In this document: one piece after another, positions 32,916 to 46,400 of the stretch
Layout: every line of letters starts with the position of its first letter
How positions within the stretch are numbered: position 1 is the first letter of the stretch
NCBI RefSeq assembly: GCF_029227915.1
Contig: NC_079885.1
Location: forward strand, 13,095,001-13,159,000
DNA from: Hydractinia symbiolongicarpus
Taxonomy: Eukaryota; Cnidaria; Hydrozoa; Anthoathecata; Hydractiniidae
Reading direction: 5' to 3'
Length of the DNA stretch: 64,000 nt
Translations under genes and position numbers: made by a program
The notes under the pieces: generated by a model
Database searches by the model: none
Told to the model about the DNA's origin: nothing
Seen by the model: only the letters and a program-made list of their open reading frames with translations

Positions 32916-33880
32916 TGAAGTGTTGGACCATCAATAACGAAAACAAGATAAAGAAATACGAATTCAAAGTTAAAAACAAGGATTTGCATTGTAACTGCAT
33001 TGTCAGTAGAGAGAGAGAGATCAGAAATAAATAATTTAAAACAATAGACTTCGAAAAAAGCGAAAAATTTAAAAGCACAACCCATTCAATTCTGCATATA
33101 GCGAAAAGCGGTCTTGAGAAAAAAAACAGTACTTACAATCAACTTTGTTTCCAAAATTCTTTCAAAGGTTTTGTTTCACAGTCGGACCTATGCAGATTTT
33201 TCTTGTGCTGTGATAAAAACTAGTTTTATAAAAATGGACAAATTTTCGGTTTTTATTCTTGCAACGGGTAATTGCTTGTTCACCAATGCGAGCTTTAAAA
33301 AAAAGCAAAAGTTTTAAAATTTGTCAATTCCAATCATGTGAATTTTATATGAATAACTTTAAACTGTAACCACAATTATAATTTGCTAATTTCACTTGAA
33401 GTTTAATTGGATTTATGATAAGCTGTAATGACGTCATTTCGATTGCCAAATTCCAGCTGAAATGCGCTTAGCCAACATTTGAAGAAAATGAAAAAAGGCG
33501 TTTCACATGAACTTTAAGCCAGGCAGACACATTTCAAAATGAATCCGTTGTTGAATAAAAAAACCCTGCGTACTAGTTTGTAATGATAAAGTTTTAGATC
33601 ACATGATTTAAATATTTTGAAATTGCGTTAAATTTTATCCTTATTACCTACATTAATTTCTTATCAAATTGCTTTAATCTGTCCATAACATCTAAATTAA
33701 AAGAATTTGACGCTAATCACCTAATAAAATTCCTTCGCAGCAGCCAAAACTATTACATCAACTTACTGGCCAGTGTTTTTCAGATTTTTCAAATATATTG
33801 GGAACGAGGTGGCTACTAAGTTTCATATTTTGAGTAGCTCAGGTTATTTTTAGGCTTGTGGTAAAGTAATATTTAAGTTA
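32916..33880. other. Non-coding region
   Basis: A (GA)n-like tract lies near 33009. Otherwise this is A+T-rich DNA with no supported feature. Confidence 0.4.
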
Positions 33881-34597
33881 CTAGTCGATAAGTCGCGTGG
33901 AAAAATCCACTAAGGCAGGATAAAAATTTTGATGACGTCAGCAACTCATCAACTAAAAAAAACTTAGAATTTTGTTTTCACATTGCCTCTATTGTGGAGA
34001 GCTTAAAGCGCTGATCAGGAAAATGTATATGATCATGTGCTTTTGATGAGGGGTTATTGAGATAGGAGGGTTTAAAAATTTTGCTGACGTCAGGAATGAC
34101 CCGTAAAGACAAAAATTTTTTTGAGAGATTTGTATTCCTGCTGCCTTCATTGTGTAGATCTTGAAACGCTGATCAAGAAAGTGTATAGGATCATGTACTT
34201 GTGACAAACGGTTGCAGAGATATTAGGGTTTGAATGTTTTTTGATGACGTCATCAACCCGTCCACTCCGAAACGGTTTTGAGAACCCAGGTTTGGAAAAG
34301 TTACCCAAATTGGTCCTGGTGGTCCCTAGCTACTCACCCGGTGAAAAATCATTGACGTCACCACCTCGTTTCCAAGTTATTTGGCCTCAAAGTTTTAAGT
34401 GCACTGTAACGGCTTCATTAATTTAATATAGGATATTGACGTTAAAGTAGTGTTATTGACGTTGCGTCGTAACGTCATAAAATTTAACATTTGAGACATA
34501 CTTTTTTCGGCAACTTCAAAGGAAATTTCGGCGACTTTAAAGGAAAATGACGATATCCACTATGGTCGTCACATACACTCCGTATTATTATAAGAGA
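33881..34597 (-). mobile_element. Long-form Helitron-like element with four TGACGTCA palindromes
   Basis: The plus strand opens CTAGTCGATAAGTCGCGTGG with the AAATCCACTAAGGCAGGA signature and ends CGTATTATTATAAGAGA. Inside are diverged repeats of a CTGATCA...GTGTATA...GATCATGTACTT...TGACGTCA type. Exact TGACGTCA lies at 33933-33940, 34085-34092, 34245-34252 and 34353-34360. Homologous to 21968-22462 and to 54244-57666 in the opposite orientation. Confidence 0.72.
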
Positions 34598-37500
34598 TTT
34601 GAGGGTTTTAAAATTGGTTATGGGCAAATGTCGTGGGGTAAAAGCCACGTAAAGCAGTGAACTAAATACTAATCAAGTATTTTTGTATATAGACCAGCCT
34701 GGGGACCTGGCGTCGAAACTCCGGATTAAGCCACAGGTAACTGTGCGACCCTTTGTTAAACGACAGATTGAGCGCTTAAGTGCAGGTTAAACGTGTCATA
34801 CATCCACGTATGTCGCAAGTAAAGCGCTTACAGCGACCAGGCCTTTTTAGATGTAATGCTTTTTTTAAAAATTGATAAAAATTCTGAACTGAATAAAACA
34901 TTTGGCTATGTGTTATTTAGACCCTATATCTGATTTGTTTCAATCACGGAAAATGCTTTTAATGTTTTCTTCATACACATCTGTGAAAACTGAAATGCTG
35001 TCAAAACTTACTTATCGGTGTCCCCGAAAAATACCTAAATTCAGGTGATGCAGGGTTAAAAAAATCTTTCAATTTTAGAAAGCTATAGGACTTTTAACTT
35101 TAACGAAAAGTTCGACAACATTAATATTGTCATTGAGACTAATACGTCCACTGCCTTGTACTAACATTAAAGTCCTAGGATGATATTAGCGGTGAGCGGT
35201 AAATACATTGGTGGCTATTGACCATCGGGCACTCGATATTTGTTATTTCACAAGTGTCTTTGTTTGGAATGCAGACTGACAAGCTGGACATTTGACATAA
35301 AAAGGGGCCATTGATAAATCTGTTTATCCATACTTTTAAATTGTTCATAACGTTTCCCAAATAACATATTTCTTAAAATTTTGGAATTTTGATGTTTTGA
35401 CTTTAGGGTCAAATTCAACATCATTGAATTGATGTGTGTATAAATTTTTAACTTAATCCGACAAGTGAAAATGCTGTTTTCGTGGTATTAATGTTACGGT
35501 CAAAATCTCCTTAACTTTCTACTTGTACTGATAAGCCTCGGTTTCAAGCAGAGATCAATTACAACAAAATTAAACAACCTGTTGTAACAGGTTGTTTGTT
35601 CGCTCTATGAATCTGAAGATTTCATATTCTATCAAATTTTAGGTGAGCATTTCAAAAATCACATTCATCTTGTTTGAAAAAGTTTAGAAATAACAGCGGT
35701 ACATCAAAGAAAACTAATTCGGGTTGTATTTTAGCTCGTGTAATTTATCCAGTGTAAATATCTCTCTACATTTGTTATCACAGTCAACTTGGAAACTGTT
35801 CACCATGCAAATCATAGCGAAATCATGCTACGAAGGCCATTTTGGTTGGAAGTGGAGTAACGTTTGCAGGTCTCCTTATGACCTTTTCTCTGCTAAGTAC
35901 TTTGTCTATAGGAATATTTGTTTTCTGTGTGTTTTCACATGTTAAGATAAATATATTGTTATATTTTTTAGCCAACTAAATCTTAAACACACCAATTTTA
36001 AGATTTTACCTACGAACTAGCTAGACTTTTTTATTGCTATATATGCAAGGTTCTTCTTCAGTTTTATATAAGAGCTTTTTATTCTGTCCAACAGTATTTA
36101 TTGTTGCGTTATCTTCACCAAAATGATTTTCACTCAGCTGGTTGTGGCTGCTGTTAGCTACAATCCCGGTCAAAATATTTTGGCAATAAGCTCCAAAAAG
36201 CAGAGTATAATCCTTTCTGGAGGAAAGGGGGCTTTGCACTTACCTTGCTCTTGCTACACATGTAAAAAAGATTTACTGCCATTATTTTTGACCAGAATTG
36301 TAGCTCACTCTGGCTAAAAAATAAAAGTAGCCAAATAAGGTGGCTGCAACAAAATTTTCAAATAATCTTCCTTTTGCTAAATGCAGTTTAGGTAGCTAGC
36401 TATAACTTTTATTGTAATATAAAAGGCTTTCGGATGTGTATTTATTTAAGCTGACGATAAATTTTGCACACATCTTCTGCAAAAATAAAATAGCCGAGTG
36501 ATGGTTTTGAGTTGGCGGTGTAATGACTGGCTGTATCCGAATTTGCGACAATTTTTTTTTTGAAAAAGGTATATATCACAACCAAATCTCGGTACAGATT
36601 GCGGAAAATAGTAATACGGCGGTTTATTCTTTGTTACGTGGTGTCATTTGTAAAGAGTGAGTCAATGGCACTCAGTCTTCGAATCTATGTACAAAGCACT
36701 TTAATTACACTCACATGGGCAAGAAATGTGCACATAAATTTCGTACTTATACAGAAATACCACCGGGAATGTTTACAAAAGAGAACAGCCTCGATGTTGT
36801 TTGATGTTGTTCTTACAGATAGCTTAGCTACCCTATAGTTAGATTTAGGATTAAACTAGCATTTATTAGTTAATACTTAGTAAAAGTAAAATGGGTCAAG
36901 TTTGAATTTTAAACTTTTTCACTATAGCTAGCTAGACTAAGTCTGGAAGAACAAGGCTGAGATTTTTTTTAAATTGCATCACGGTTTTTAGCCTTATAGC
37001 TACACGTTGTTGAAATCTTTTGCAGGAAATTTAATTATTCATCAAGTATGAGTAATATGGAAAAATTTCCTTCCTAACATCGGAAAAATTTTCATAAGAA
37101 TTACTTTTGCTTTATCTAAACTTTTTTCCAAGATAACCTTTTGCGATTTATAATTTTTCAAATTTCTCGCTGAGAATTTTTTAGGTCTAAACAGAGTGTG
37201 TAAATTTTTTGTTCTTACCTTATTGTCACTAAGCTATGCAACAACTTCTTTTTTTTCAGAAAAATAAAAACACATAAAGAGTAAAAGATTTTTATCAAAA
37301 TATTATAAAAAATTAAACCGATTTGCAGCCATTTTGGAGTCAGCGGCATAAAAAACCATGCTTTTTGGAACCTGTAAGTCCTATAACTTTTGGTAAAAAT
37401 TGAAATAATGAATTGAACTTAGTATTATATGTTATAAGCCGAAATAATTATTCACTACTATCATGGTTTCTGAGTTCCTGAATTTAGGCATTCTTGAAGA

Positions 37501-38460
37501 CGCCAATAAACTGTTTTCAACAGCATATCAATTTTGACAAAGATAGATATACAGAAAAGATTAAAAGTGATTCTCGAATTAAAATAAGTGAGACAGATAA
37601 AATGTGTCCTAGGTTTAGGACCTAATACTTTATCCAGCCCAGAGAAAGTGAGAATGTGCTTCTAAAGCACAGTGCCAAATATTAAATCTAAATTTTATGC
37701 CGTACAAGTACAAAGTTGTGAGAAAGTTATTTTTTGTGTCCACCTTGATCTGCAACATGGTTTACTTGCACTACACGCTCAACCTGGTGCCACTCAAAAT
37801 TAATTTTTAAACATCCACAAAAATCCACTTCTTCTGCAAAATGAAAAATGCTAAACAACTGTATTTGCTTTGCAGAAGTAACAATAAGTTTTATGAAAAA
37901 ACATATTACACCTTTAATACTGTATTGCAATAAGCGCTTCACTGGATTTGTGACACAATATATACCAAGTATAAAATGTGTCACACCTAGTCTTAACCTG
38001 GACTGAGACTTCAGGTCTTCCAGCTACAAAAAAATATCACTTCTTGCTATAGTTTCCAAAATTTTGTTATTTCATAAAAGAAAAATCTACAAAAATTTAT
38101 TTATGAAAAGTAGGTTTCTGTTCGATAAAAGAAACCTGAACATTTGCAGAAATATATTTATGAAAAATAGTGAAAATAGGTTTCTGTTTCTTGTGACAAG
38201 ATATTTGATCAACATACAATGTCTTGCATACTTTACTAGCTGTATGCTTAAGAAAACACGGATACGAAAATCCGTCAATTAAATAAACCTTTAAGGTGGC
38301 AGTAAACCTTTTTTAGCTGTCCAAATAGCTGAATTATTTACTCAGTGTTTTATTTATACCATTTTTTTTTACTATTTCCTAAAAATATAGGCCTTAATAC
38401 ATAATAAAATGACTTTAACTTAACTAAAATTGCTGAGTCAGCAGAAATTTCTATTTAAAA
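34598..38460. other. Non-coding region, weak exon candidates only
   Basis: 37727-37833 (minus) could be a terminal exon: TTTTGCAG then an open frame EEVDFCGCLKINFEWHQ ending in TAA, but no partner exon was found. 37380-37640 is a dispersed repeat shared with 17440 and 51170-51400 (GACAGCATATCAATTTTGAC in both of the latter). A small GGTTGTT palindrome lies at 35575-35600. No other structure was identified. Confidence 0.4.
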
Positions 38461-38928
38461 ATGTATCATAAACAAGAAAAAAATCGGCTTCTACGAGCTC
38501 CAACTTCTTACAATCTCGTTATTTTTCATCAGCTTCTGATTTTAAATGAACCTTGGGTTGACCCTGTTAAAACGGTATGCAGATTTTTTTTGTTCATTCT
38601 TATTTTTTTTAACAATAGCCTCTTGTTTTTTTCAAAAGATTCTTTGTTAGCATCCCCTGTTGCATTGCACACTGTTAAAAGAAAAATATTACTAATAAAA
38701 AGATTTCCGCACACCGTATCATGGCTGCATGGTTCACCAAGCATGTCTGAAAATTTTAAAGTAAAACGAAAATGCTATCGAAAGTTAAAGCTCGTGCAGT
38801 GTAGCATAATGAAGATCGTCTTAAATTTCCACATAATGCGCCATCTTTGTTGTTATGAACGTTTGTCTTTAATAATTACGACATTTCTTTCTGTACAATT
38901 TCGCCAGCGCGTAGACTTTTTATTTTAA
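38461..38928 (+). CDS. Uncharacterised 155-codon ORF
   Basis: An ATG-started open frame is unusually long for this A+T-rich DNA. It opens MYHKQEKNRLLRAPTSYN and includes ILNEPWVDPVKT and SWLHGSPSMSENFKVKRK. No domain was recognised. Within it, TTTTTCATCAG and GTATGC bracket a 42-nt segment (LLILNEPWVDPVKT) that could instead be a short exon. Whether any of it is expressed is unknown. Confidence 0.25.
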   Translation: MYHKQEKNRLLRAPTSYNLVIFHQLLILNEPWVDPVKTVCRFFLFILIFFNNSLLFFSKDSLLASPVALHTVKRKILLIKRFPHTVSWLHGSPSMSENFKVKRKCYRKLKLVQCSIMKIVLNFHIMRHLCCYERLSLIITTFLSVQFRQRVDFLF

Positions 38929-39317
38929 AGAGGAATTGTTGAGGCTGAATATTTTTGGTGAAAGATAATAGTATTTTAGCCATAAAATTGTGACAAGTGT
39001 GTTATATCAGAATAAAAATGAATATATAGTCTGTAAACAATCTTTCGTAACTAATTATGTAAAATAAAAATTTCCGATTTTTAAAAGGGTTACTGCCACC
39101 TTAATTGACGGAATGGAATGCTTTTAATGCTAGCTCGCTACATAAACATAATGTATATAGCTACTTGTATATACTTTTTATTTAATAACAATGTGCCTCT
39201 GGGGTGGCATGACACTAGGTAGCTAAAATCAGAAAATAAATATTATCCAGGTGTGTCCATCCCTCATCCTCAGAAAGGGATTCTGTTTTTTAATTTTTAT
39301 TGTAGGGTCTTGTAAAT

Positions 39318-39519
39318 TCAATTTAAAAAATTGGTAAAACTTCCTATTTTTTCACTTGCACTACTCATGGCATTTCTTTGCATTTTCTGCAAATGTTGTA
39401 ATGTTGTTGTTTTTCTTGTTGCGCAACCATTATGAAATATTGTCTCTACAAGCGCCTTACTAGTACCCAGACTGCGTTGTATGAAAGTCGGTAATGGCTC
39501 TATCAAGATCATAAACTGG
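39318..39519 (-). CDS. Possible terminal exon of an unknown gene
   Basis: On the minus strand a CATTTTTTAG acceptor is followed by 67 codons in phase 2 (SQFMILIEPLPTFIQRS, then TLQHLQKMQRNAMSSASEK) to TGA at 39318-39320, with AATAAA about 20 nt further on. An alternative phase-0 reading after the same acceptor, PVYDLDRAITDFHTTQSGY-stop, is also protein-like. Only one can be right. No upstream exon was found before the 3' end of NBN. Confidence 0.33.
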
Positions 39520-39599
39520 CTAAAAAATGAAAGACAAAAATCAAAGAAAACTTCGACAAAAATGTAAAACGTGGTCTTAAGTAAAATATACACAATACA

Positions 39600-40435
39600 A
39601 ATATAGCTTTATGACCTTTTGTTGGGCGTGTCTATTGTAAAAAGGTCAGATATAGGGGGTAATGTAAATTTAGACCTTGAAACGAGGTATCCGCTATAAA
39701 GTGTCCTCTAAACAAAGCTTTTGCTAGAGAGTTGTCATTTCAAGCGTTCCAGAAAAAAATGTCCGTTAAATAGAGGTGTCTATAAAGACGTTTCGTTGTA
39801 CAAAGAATACTGCTAGCGTCGGAAAACCGTCTTAGGCTCAAGCTTCTGGGTATGAGATTTCTACACTACTTCATCAAAGCGAGAAAGTTACATGCATTTC
39901 TCTTCCTGTTAATAATTCTCGGATGACAAAATAAGTACCACTTGATGCTATTGTCAATTATTATAATAAATATTGAGACAAGGGGATTTTAGCAATTTCG
40001 TAATATTGCGAAATGTATTTCCAAGGACTGTTTGTCCTAATATTTTACGCAGGTTGCTTATGCGAGCTTATGCGATGTGGCATTCCGCGACTGTCAAAAA
40101 GAATAATAAAAATAAATAAAGGTAACACCACATGAACTCACAATGAAGAAAGTCAAGTATAATTATGCACATTTTAAGATTTTTAACTGAAAATGGCTAG
40201 ACCTTGTCTAATCTATCCAACACAAAATATCTACAAGTTTGACTTCATCTTAAAGAATATTATTCCGTTACGAAAATTATACAGTTTTATTATATCCAGT
40301 GAACTTACATTTTGAAAACAGTACAGCAGCGTGACAACAATTCTGCACATTTCAAATTTGTGCTTGTGTTTGTCTATATAAGTTTATGTATCATTTTGCA
40401 TTGATCAAGTTACAGCGTCATAAGAAAACAAGGCG
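39600..40435. other. Region downstream of NBN
   Basis: 39640-39800 carries MITE-like words (GAGGTATCCGCTATAAAG and CCGTTAAATAGAGGTGTC) typical of pogo/mariner-type terminal repeats, without a clear second end. The remainder should include the NBN 3' UTR. Confidence 0.45.
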
Positions 40436-43400
40436 TCAACGTCTTGCCCTTTTCCCGCCATTTCTTTCGTTTCTTTGAAAGCTAAAAAAAAATGTGATCG
40501 TAGATGTGTCCATTGTCTAGTGAGAAATGACTATACAAATACCCATGAGTAAAACGAAGTTATAGGACAATCTCAAAAAAGTCATCAAGCGATAGTTTAA
40601 TGTAACTTACTGAAATAGTTGGTCCATGCTTCTCGACTCTTTTTCTTCCTCATCATTGACCTTAAAACGGGCGGTAGATGGACTCATAAAACGTGTAAAA
40701 CAGTACCCGCACCCTTCTACCCCAGGTCGCATTTTCGTCTCTTCTTTTTAGTGCTTTATATCAATGTTTAAAGTCTGTCCACAGAAAAACAACTAATTCT
40801 AATTAAGAATTGTCGTTAAAAGAAACAAAAAGTTTGTTTCAACTAAGAAAATTGAAAATGTATATACTACTAATTTATTTCAAAACTTTTCGCAATGATT
40901 CGTCACTGTTTAACCCAAGTTAGTTGGTTGGTATCAAACGAATTGTATTAACCATTTTTTACCTGGCGAAAATCTGCGAACATGGCTATTCTTTCTTCGT
41001 TCTCGCTTTCAAATACAACAAAATCTTTAATATATTTCTTTCGATTTTTACCTTTGCCGGCATAAAATTGCTGAAAAATAAAAACAAAGATAACAAGAAG
41101 AGCAGAAAACAAAAATATCAAAAAAATCATGATGACGGCGAGAATAAAACGAAAAACAATAACGACAGTCACGACGATAATAACAACAACGATTAAAATG
41201 ACGATAAAAACTAAACTTGATCATACAAATGAAATTACTTTTTTAAACACTTTGAAATTTTTAACTTTCTTTGAATTGTTTGAGACGGGTTTTGACGCAA
41301 CAGAATTTTGTTTTGTTTTCGTCGTATTGATAACTAACGGTGCAAACTCAGTAGTCACTAGATCTCTATCGGTACAGTCCAAGTCAGGATCCTCTTTAGG
41401 AATTAGAACAGTGGATTTCTAAAATAACATTGGTATTACAACAGCAAATATGCAACTGCCTTCTTGAATCGGTCTTTCTACACAATACCTTAAGGAGACA
41501 AATAATAAGGGTTAAATTTAAAAAAATAAAAATACAGTGGACTCTTGATAACTCCAACCTTTACCGGACCTTAAAATAAACTTCGACCTATCGAGAGTTC
41601 GAGTTTTCGAAAATTTTGGTAAGACGAGAAAAAAAACTGATAGGTGAATTTGGAAGCTTTATACTTTTTTACCTATTTGCTATGGAAAAAGTTCGTTACA
41701 AAGCTTGTTTAAGGCTTTTTAAAGCTCTCCCAGGCTAACAAGCCTTCCATTTTCAATATAAGAGAGGGAATTTCGCTCTTATGTTCGAATAAAAAAGTTT
41801 AGAATCTAGTTAAAAAGATCGAATTCTACTGGAATAGCTTGACATAAAAAGAGAAAGTTCGACTTATGGAGAGAAATTCGTCCAAGGGGCCGACAAATTT
41901 GTTCGGCCAACCGAGATGTTTGAGTATTCAAATTATAGAGATTTTTTTAGCCTGAAAAGGATTGTGGGTTAGGAACGGACACATTTATTCAACCTAACGA
42001 GATGTTCGAGTATTTGAGTTATCAAGAGTCAATTGTATAAAAAATTCCCGAAAAAACTAAAATACATGAAAATAATTGCACGCAAAAAAATTGAAAAGTA
42101 GCGAAACGCTAAAATAAATCTAATCAAAATTAAACAAAATCGACACGAAAAAAATAATGTACGTTTTAGTCACAAGTTCTTGAAGTCATTAAAAATGTCA
42201 GAATTACGTGGTGACATTAAAAAGACTGAGAAACTAATTAACTATTTTAGCTATAATGATCTTTACCATTGAGTTACAACAAATTAAAAACGAAAACATC
42301 ACACATCAGTAAAATGAAAAACAAAAACAAAAACACCACACATCAGTAAAATGAAAAACAATACAAAAAAAAAACACCACACATCAGTAAAATGAAAAAC
42401 AAAAACAAAAACACCACACATCAGTAAAATAAAAAACAAAAACAAAAACACCACACATCAGTAAAATAAAAAACAAAAACAAAAACACCACACATCAGTA
42501 AAATGAAAAACAAAAAAAAAACAAAAACACCACACATCAGTAAAATGAAAAAAAACAAAAAACAAAAACACTACACATCAGTAAAATGAAAAACAAAAAC
42601 ACTACACATCAGTAAAATGAAAAACAAACAAAAAAAAAACAAACACTACACATCAGTAATATGAAAAACAAAAACACCACACATCAGTAAAATGAAAAAC
42701 AAAAACACCACACATCAGTAAAATGAAAAACAAAAACACCACACATCAGTAAAATGAAAAACAAAAACAAAAACACCACACATCAGTAAAATAAAAAACA
42801 AAAACAAAAACACCACACATCAGTAAAATGAAAAACAAAAAAAAAACAAAAACACCACACATCAGTAAAATGAAAAAAAACAAAAAACAAAAACACTACA
42901 CATCAGTAAAATGAAAAACAAAAACACTACACATCAGTAAAATGAAAAACAAACAAAAAAAAAACAAACACTACACATCAGTAATATGAAAAACAAAAAC
43001 ACCACACATCAGTAAAATGAAAAACAAAAACACCACACATCAGTAAAATGAAAAACAAAAACACCACACATCAGTAAAATGAAAAACAAAAACAAAAACA
43101 CCACACATCAGTAAAATGGCAAACAAACACGGAAACACCACAGATCAATAAAATAAAAAACAAAAACACCACACATCAGTTAAATGGAAACCAAAACCAA
43201 AAACACATCAGTAAAAGGGAAAACAAAAACTCAAGCATCACGCATCAGTGAGATGGAAAACAAAAATTGATTTTAAACCTACCTTGTTAACTGTCGATAA
43301 GAATCCTTTCAATGGCACAAGCTGTTTATCTTCCGATGGTAAAAATTCTTCACTGATAAACATTCTTTCCTTATCATTATTTTTGTCAAGTAAGTACGAC

Positions 43401-46400
43401 ATATCTCCATCATTGTTGTCCTCTTCTCTTAGTTTATCTTTTGTAATAGCTCTTGATACCATGTTGTCGCATAACATATCGGTATTATTTTCACTCTGTC
43501 TACTTTTTACCGAAGCTCTTTGGACCATGTTGCCTTCACTATCAGAAACAAAAACTTCTTCACTGCTAGCTTCTTGTGAACTTAAAGCAGCCTTTTTAAA
43601 CCGCCAGTCCGATTCATTGCCACGATGTCGAATTTCATCTTGTTTTTCATTTAATCCATTTTTGGATTTTTGATCCGTAATTCTTGAGATATTTGTAACT
43701 TTTTGGTGTGTAATTGACACACCGTCTGGTATGCTATTTTGACCGTCATTACCAACAACATAAGAAACATTACCTGGACAAGATGATTCATGAATATCGA
43801 ACATGAACGGATCATTGTACTCGTCTTCTTCATATACACGGCAAATAATCTTAGAACTCAGGAATGTATCGGGTATTGCTTTTTTAGACTGTGGAGTGAA
43901 AAACATATCTGAATGTGTCTTAGGAGTATCATGCTGAAGACTTCCTTCAAGCGACTCTCCTTCCAAAATTTCCACATCCCCTGCCTTTTTCGCTTTTTCA
44001 GTTATTATCGACTTCCCCTTGTCTTCTGATTTTTTTGATGCTTTAGAATGTTCGAATACTTTTAATAAAGGTTGTATGCCGAAATTAAAATCGTCATCGT
44101 CATCATCTATTGTAATAATATCTCTTTTCGATGCCGATTTCGTTTTTTCATTTGTATTTGGCTTCCGTAAACATAGACTTGCTAATTTCGACTTTTTTAA
44201 CGCAGCTGAGGTTTCATCAAAACTACATAAATTTTGTTGAATTCGTTTCCTAACAACGTAGATAAACAAAATATTAGAATATTAGACAATTTTATGAATA
44301 TTTTCCGTGTTCCATCCTTTTTCTGAAACATCTTTGTTCTGAATTAGTAACAATTTCGTCAGGAGTTAAATTGATTATTCGCATTGTTTACTCTCGTACT
44401 GTAGTTTACCCATGCTTACCTAGTTCAGGAAATACGGACACTTTTATGTGAATAAAAATAGCACGAATCTTAACGTGAAATGTCCCTCACAGATGTTGCG
44501 TGTCAAGTAGAATTTCTTGGGTGTTTCATTAGTTCTTCAAAATTTTGTACGCAACTGCCTAGTTTGCCTGATCGAATGTCGCAATTTATGTTTCATTGTA
44601 TGTTTAATATTAAACAAAGACACACCTGTACACATCCCAAATTTTCACATAGGTGTAGGTTATAAGAGATTTTAAGGAGTTTTGTTTTTTTAGTCGCATT
44701 GAGTAACTTGTTCTCGTGTTCTACGGTACATGCCTACATTTGATTAAACAAAATAACTATACCTTTTCATGCCAATACTGTCATTCTCTTCATTCATACA
44801 AGTTGTACTGGCACTTTTAGTGTAATTTTCTTTCTTTGGAAAGCTCTTAAAACAAATGAAAGGATGCATCATATAAATTACATATCTTGAATATAAAACA
44901 AAGAGTTCCAATCACGAAATCAAAATTGTACTTGTGTTTTTCACAAATTAAAGATATAGCGCCAAAAACCATCACAATTTTGAATGGAATGTTCCAGAAA
45001 AATTCATTTACTTGCTGATACTTTTTGAGGCAATAAATTTCGTGGTAGATTGCATAGCGAATTATTGGTAGGATGATTTGATCACCTCGTAAGAGTCTTC
45101 TTAGATTATTTTAGTACCAACTTCAACTTTTCTTCTTCAATTCTTTTTTCGATCAATTTTAGGCATAGGTAATAAAAATTTTTTTCTTTAAAAAAAGGCT
45201 CGTGTAGGCATTTACACCATACGAAGTGGAAAAGCAGAGTTGCAACATTTTTTTTCGTGTACATATCAAAGGCAAATCATCTTGAATAAAATTAGTTTTC
45301 TAAACAAAAATCCCAGGAATTTACTAACTTTTTCCCAACAGTTACTGTTTTGACAAAACAGAATTTTATTGACTAAAAAAGCCCAGACCTGAATAAAAAA
45401 AATAAAAAAATTCCTAGACCTCATCCTTGCAACTTTTTTTCAGGAGTTTTTCTCTTTATTTTTGCAACTTTCCAGATTATTCTAGGAGTTTTATCTCTAT
45501 GTTTGCAACTTTTCCTTATTGCCCAAAGTTGTTCTCTATTATTGCAACTTTCCCTTACTTTCCAGAAGTTTTTTCTCTATTTTTTCAACTTTCCAGATTT
45601 TTCCAGGAGTTATTTCTTCCGGGATTAGCGGTGTCTCTGTAAAAAAGACGACCACAAAAAGAAACAGATGGTATAAAAACTTCAAACATAGTACTGTAGA
45701 TGTTTGGGCGAATGTTGGCTTAGTGATGAAGTACAGAAGATCATGGGTTCGACTCTCGATCAATTCATTACTTTAACAACGAATCCAAGAACAAGTCCTT
45801 GCTAAACAAAGTTTTTCTTGATAAAAGCAGATAGGCACCTCAGAACCATGGCTGAAGGATTACGCATATTGGACATTATCGGCCGAACAATATGATTTGC
45901 TTTTTTTGAAACCAAAAGATTTTCTTACAAAAATCTAATTAATTTTTTTTCTTAGCAGCCAGTATAAGAACAATATTTTTGATGACTTAAGCGGTTGAAA
46001 CTGTGGTGTACGAATTTCGTAGCTTAAATTGAAGCTTAAAATAGGATCCCTTCGTAGAATCCCCTTTAATAGCAATATTAATAGAAATAATCGTAGCTAA
46101 AATAAAATTTACTAAAGCATTCGATGGGGACAACTGTGTCGCTACCATGGTGTCGGTTAGTGTTTGCGTGTGTGTGGTAGCAGCAAATGATGATGCTAAA
46201 ATCGAAAAAATTTGTAAATATAAGTTATCTAAAATACAACTTTTGCTTCAAGTTATGTAGTAGGAATTTCCGTTATCAAAATATATTTCCCATAGTTTCC
46301 ATTATGTGTATTGTGATTGTGCAAGCTGAATTATATTCTTAAAAAGAATATGACACTTTATTTTCAAATGGACACAAATTAATATGCACACAAATTTGAA

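Noticed and set aside
42290-43240. CRISPR-like array of direct repeats with short spacers
   Set aside because: Units and spacers are both low-complexity A/C-rich and homologous to each other, and the DNA is an intron of a eukaryotic gene. It is a minisatellite.
43248-43673. Plus-strand 141-codon ORF opposite the large NBN exon
   Set aside because: It is antisense to the confirmed NBN exon 43283-44249 and Ser/Leu-rich, as expected of a shadow frame.
45539-45763. Candidate NBN exon (ETPLIPEEITPGKIWK) after a TTTTTTACAG acceptor
   Set aside because: Joining it to the preceding exon creates a stop in phase. The 50-nt exon at 46146-46195 fits both phases exactly, and this region overlaps a minisatellite.
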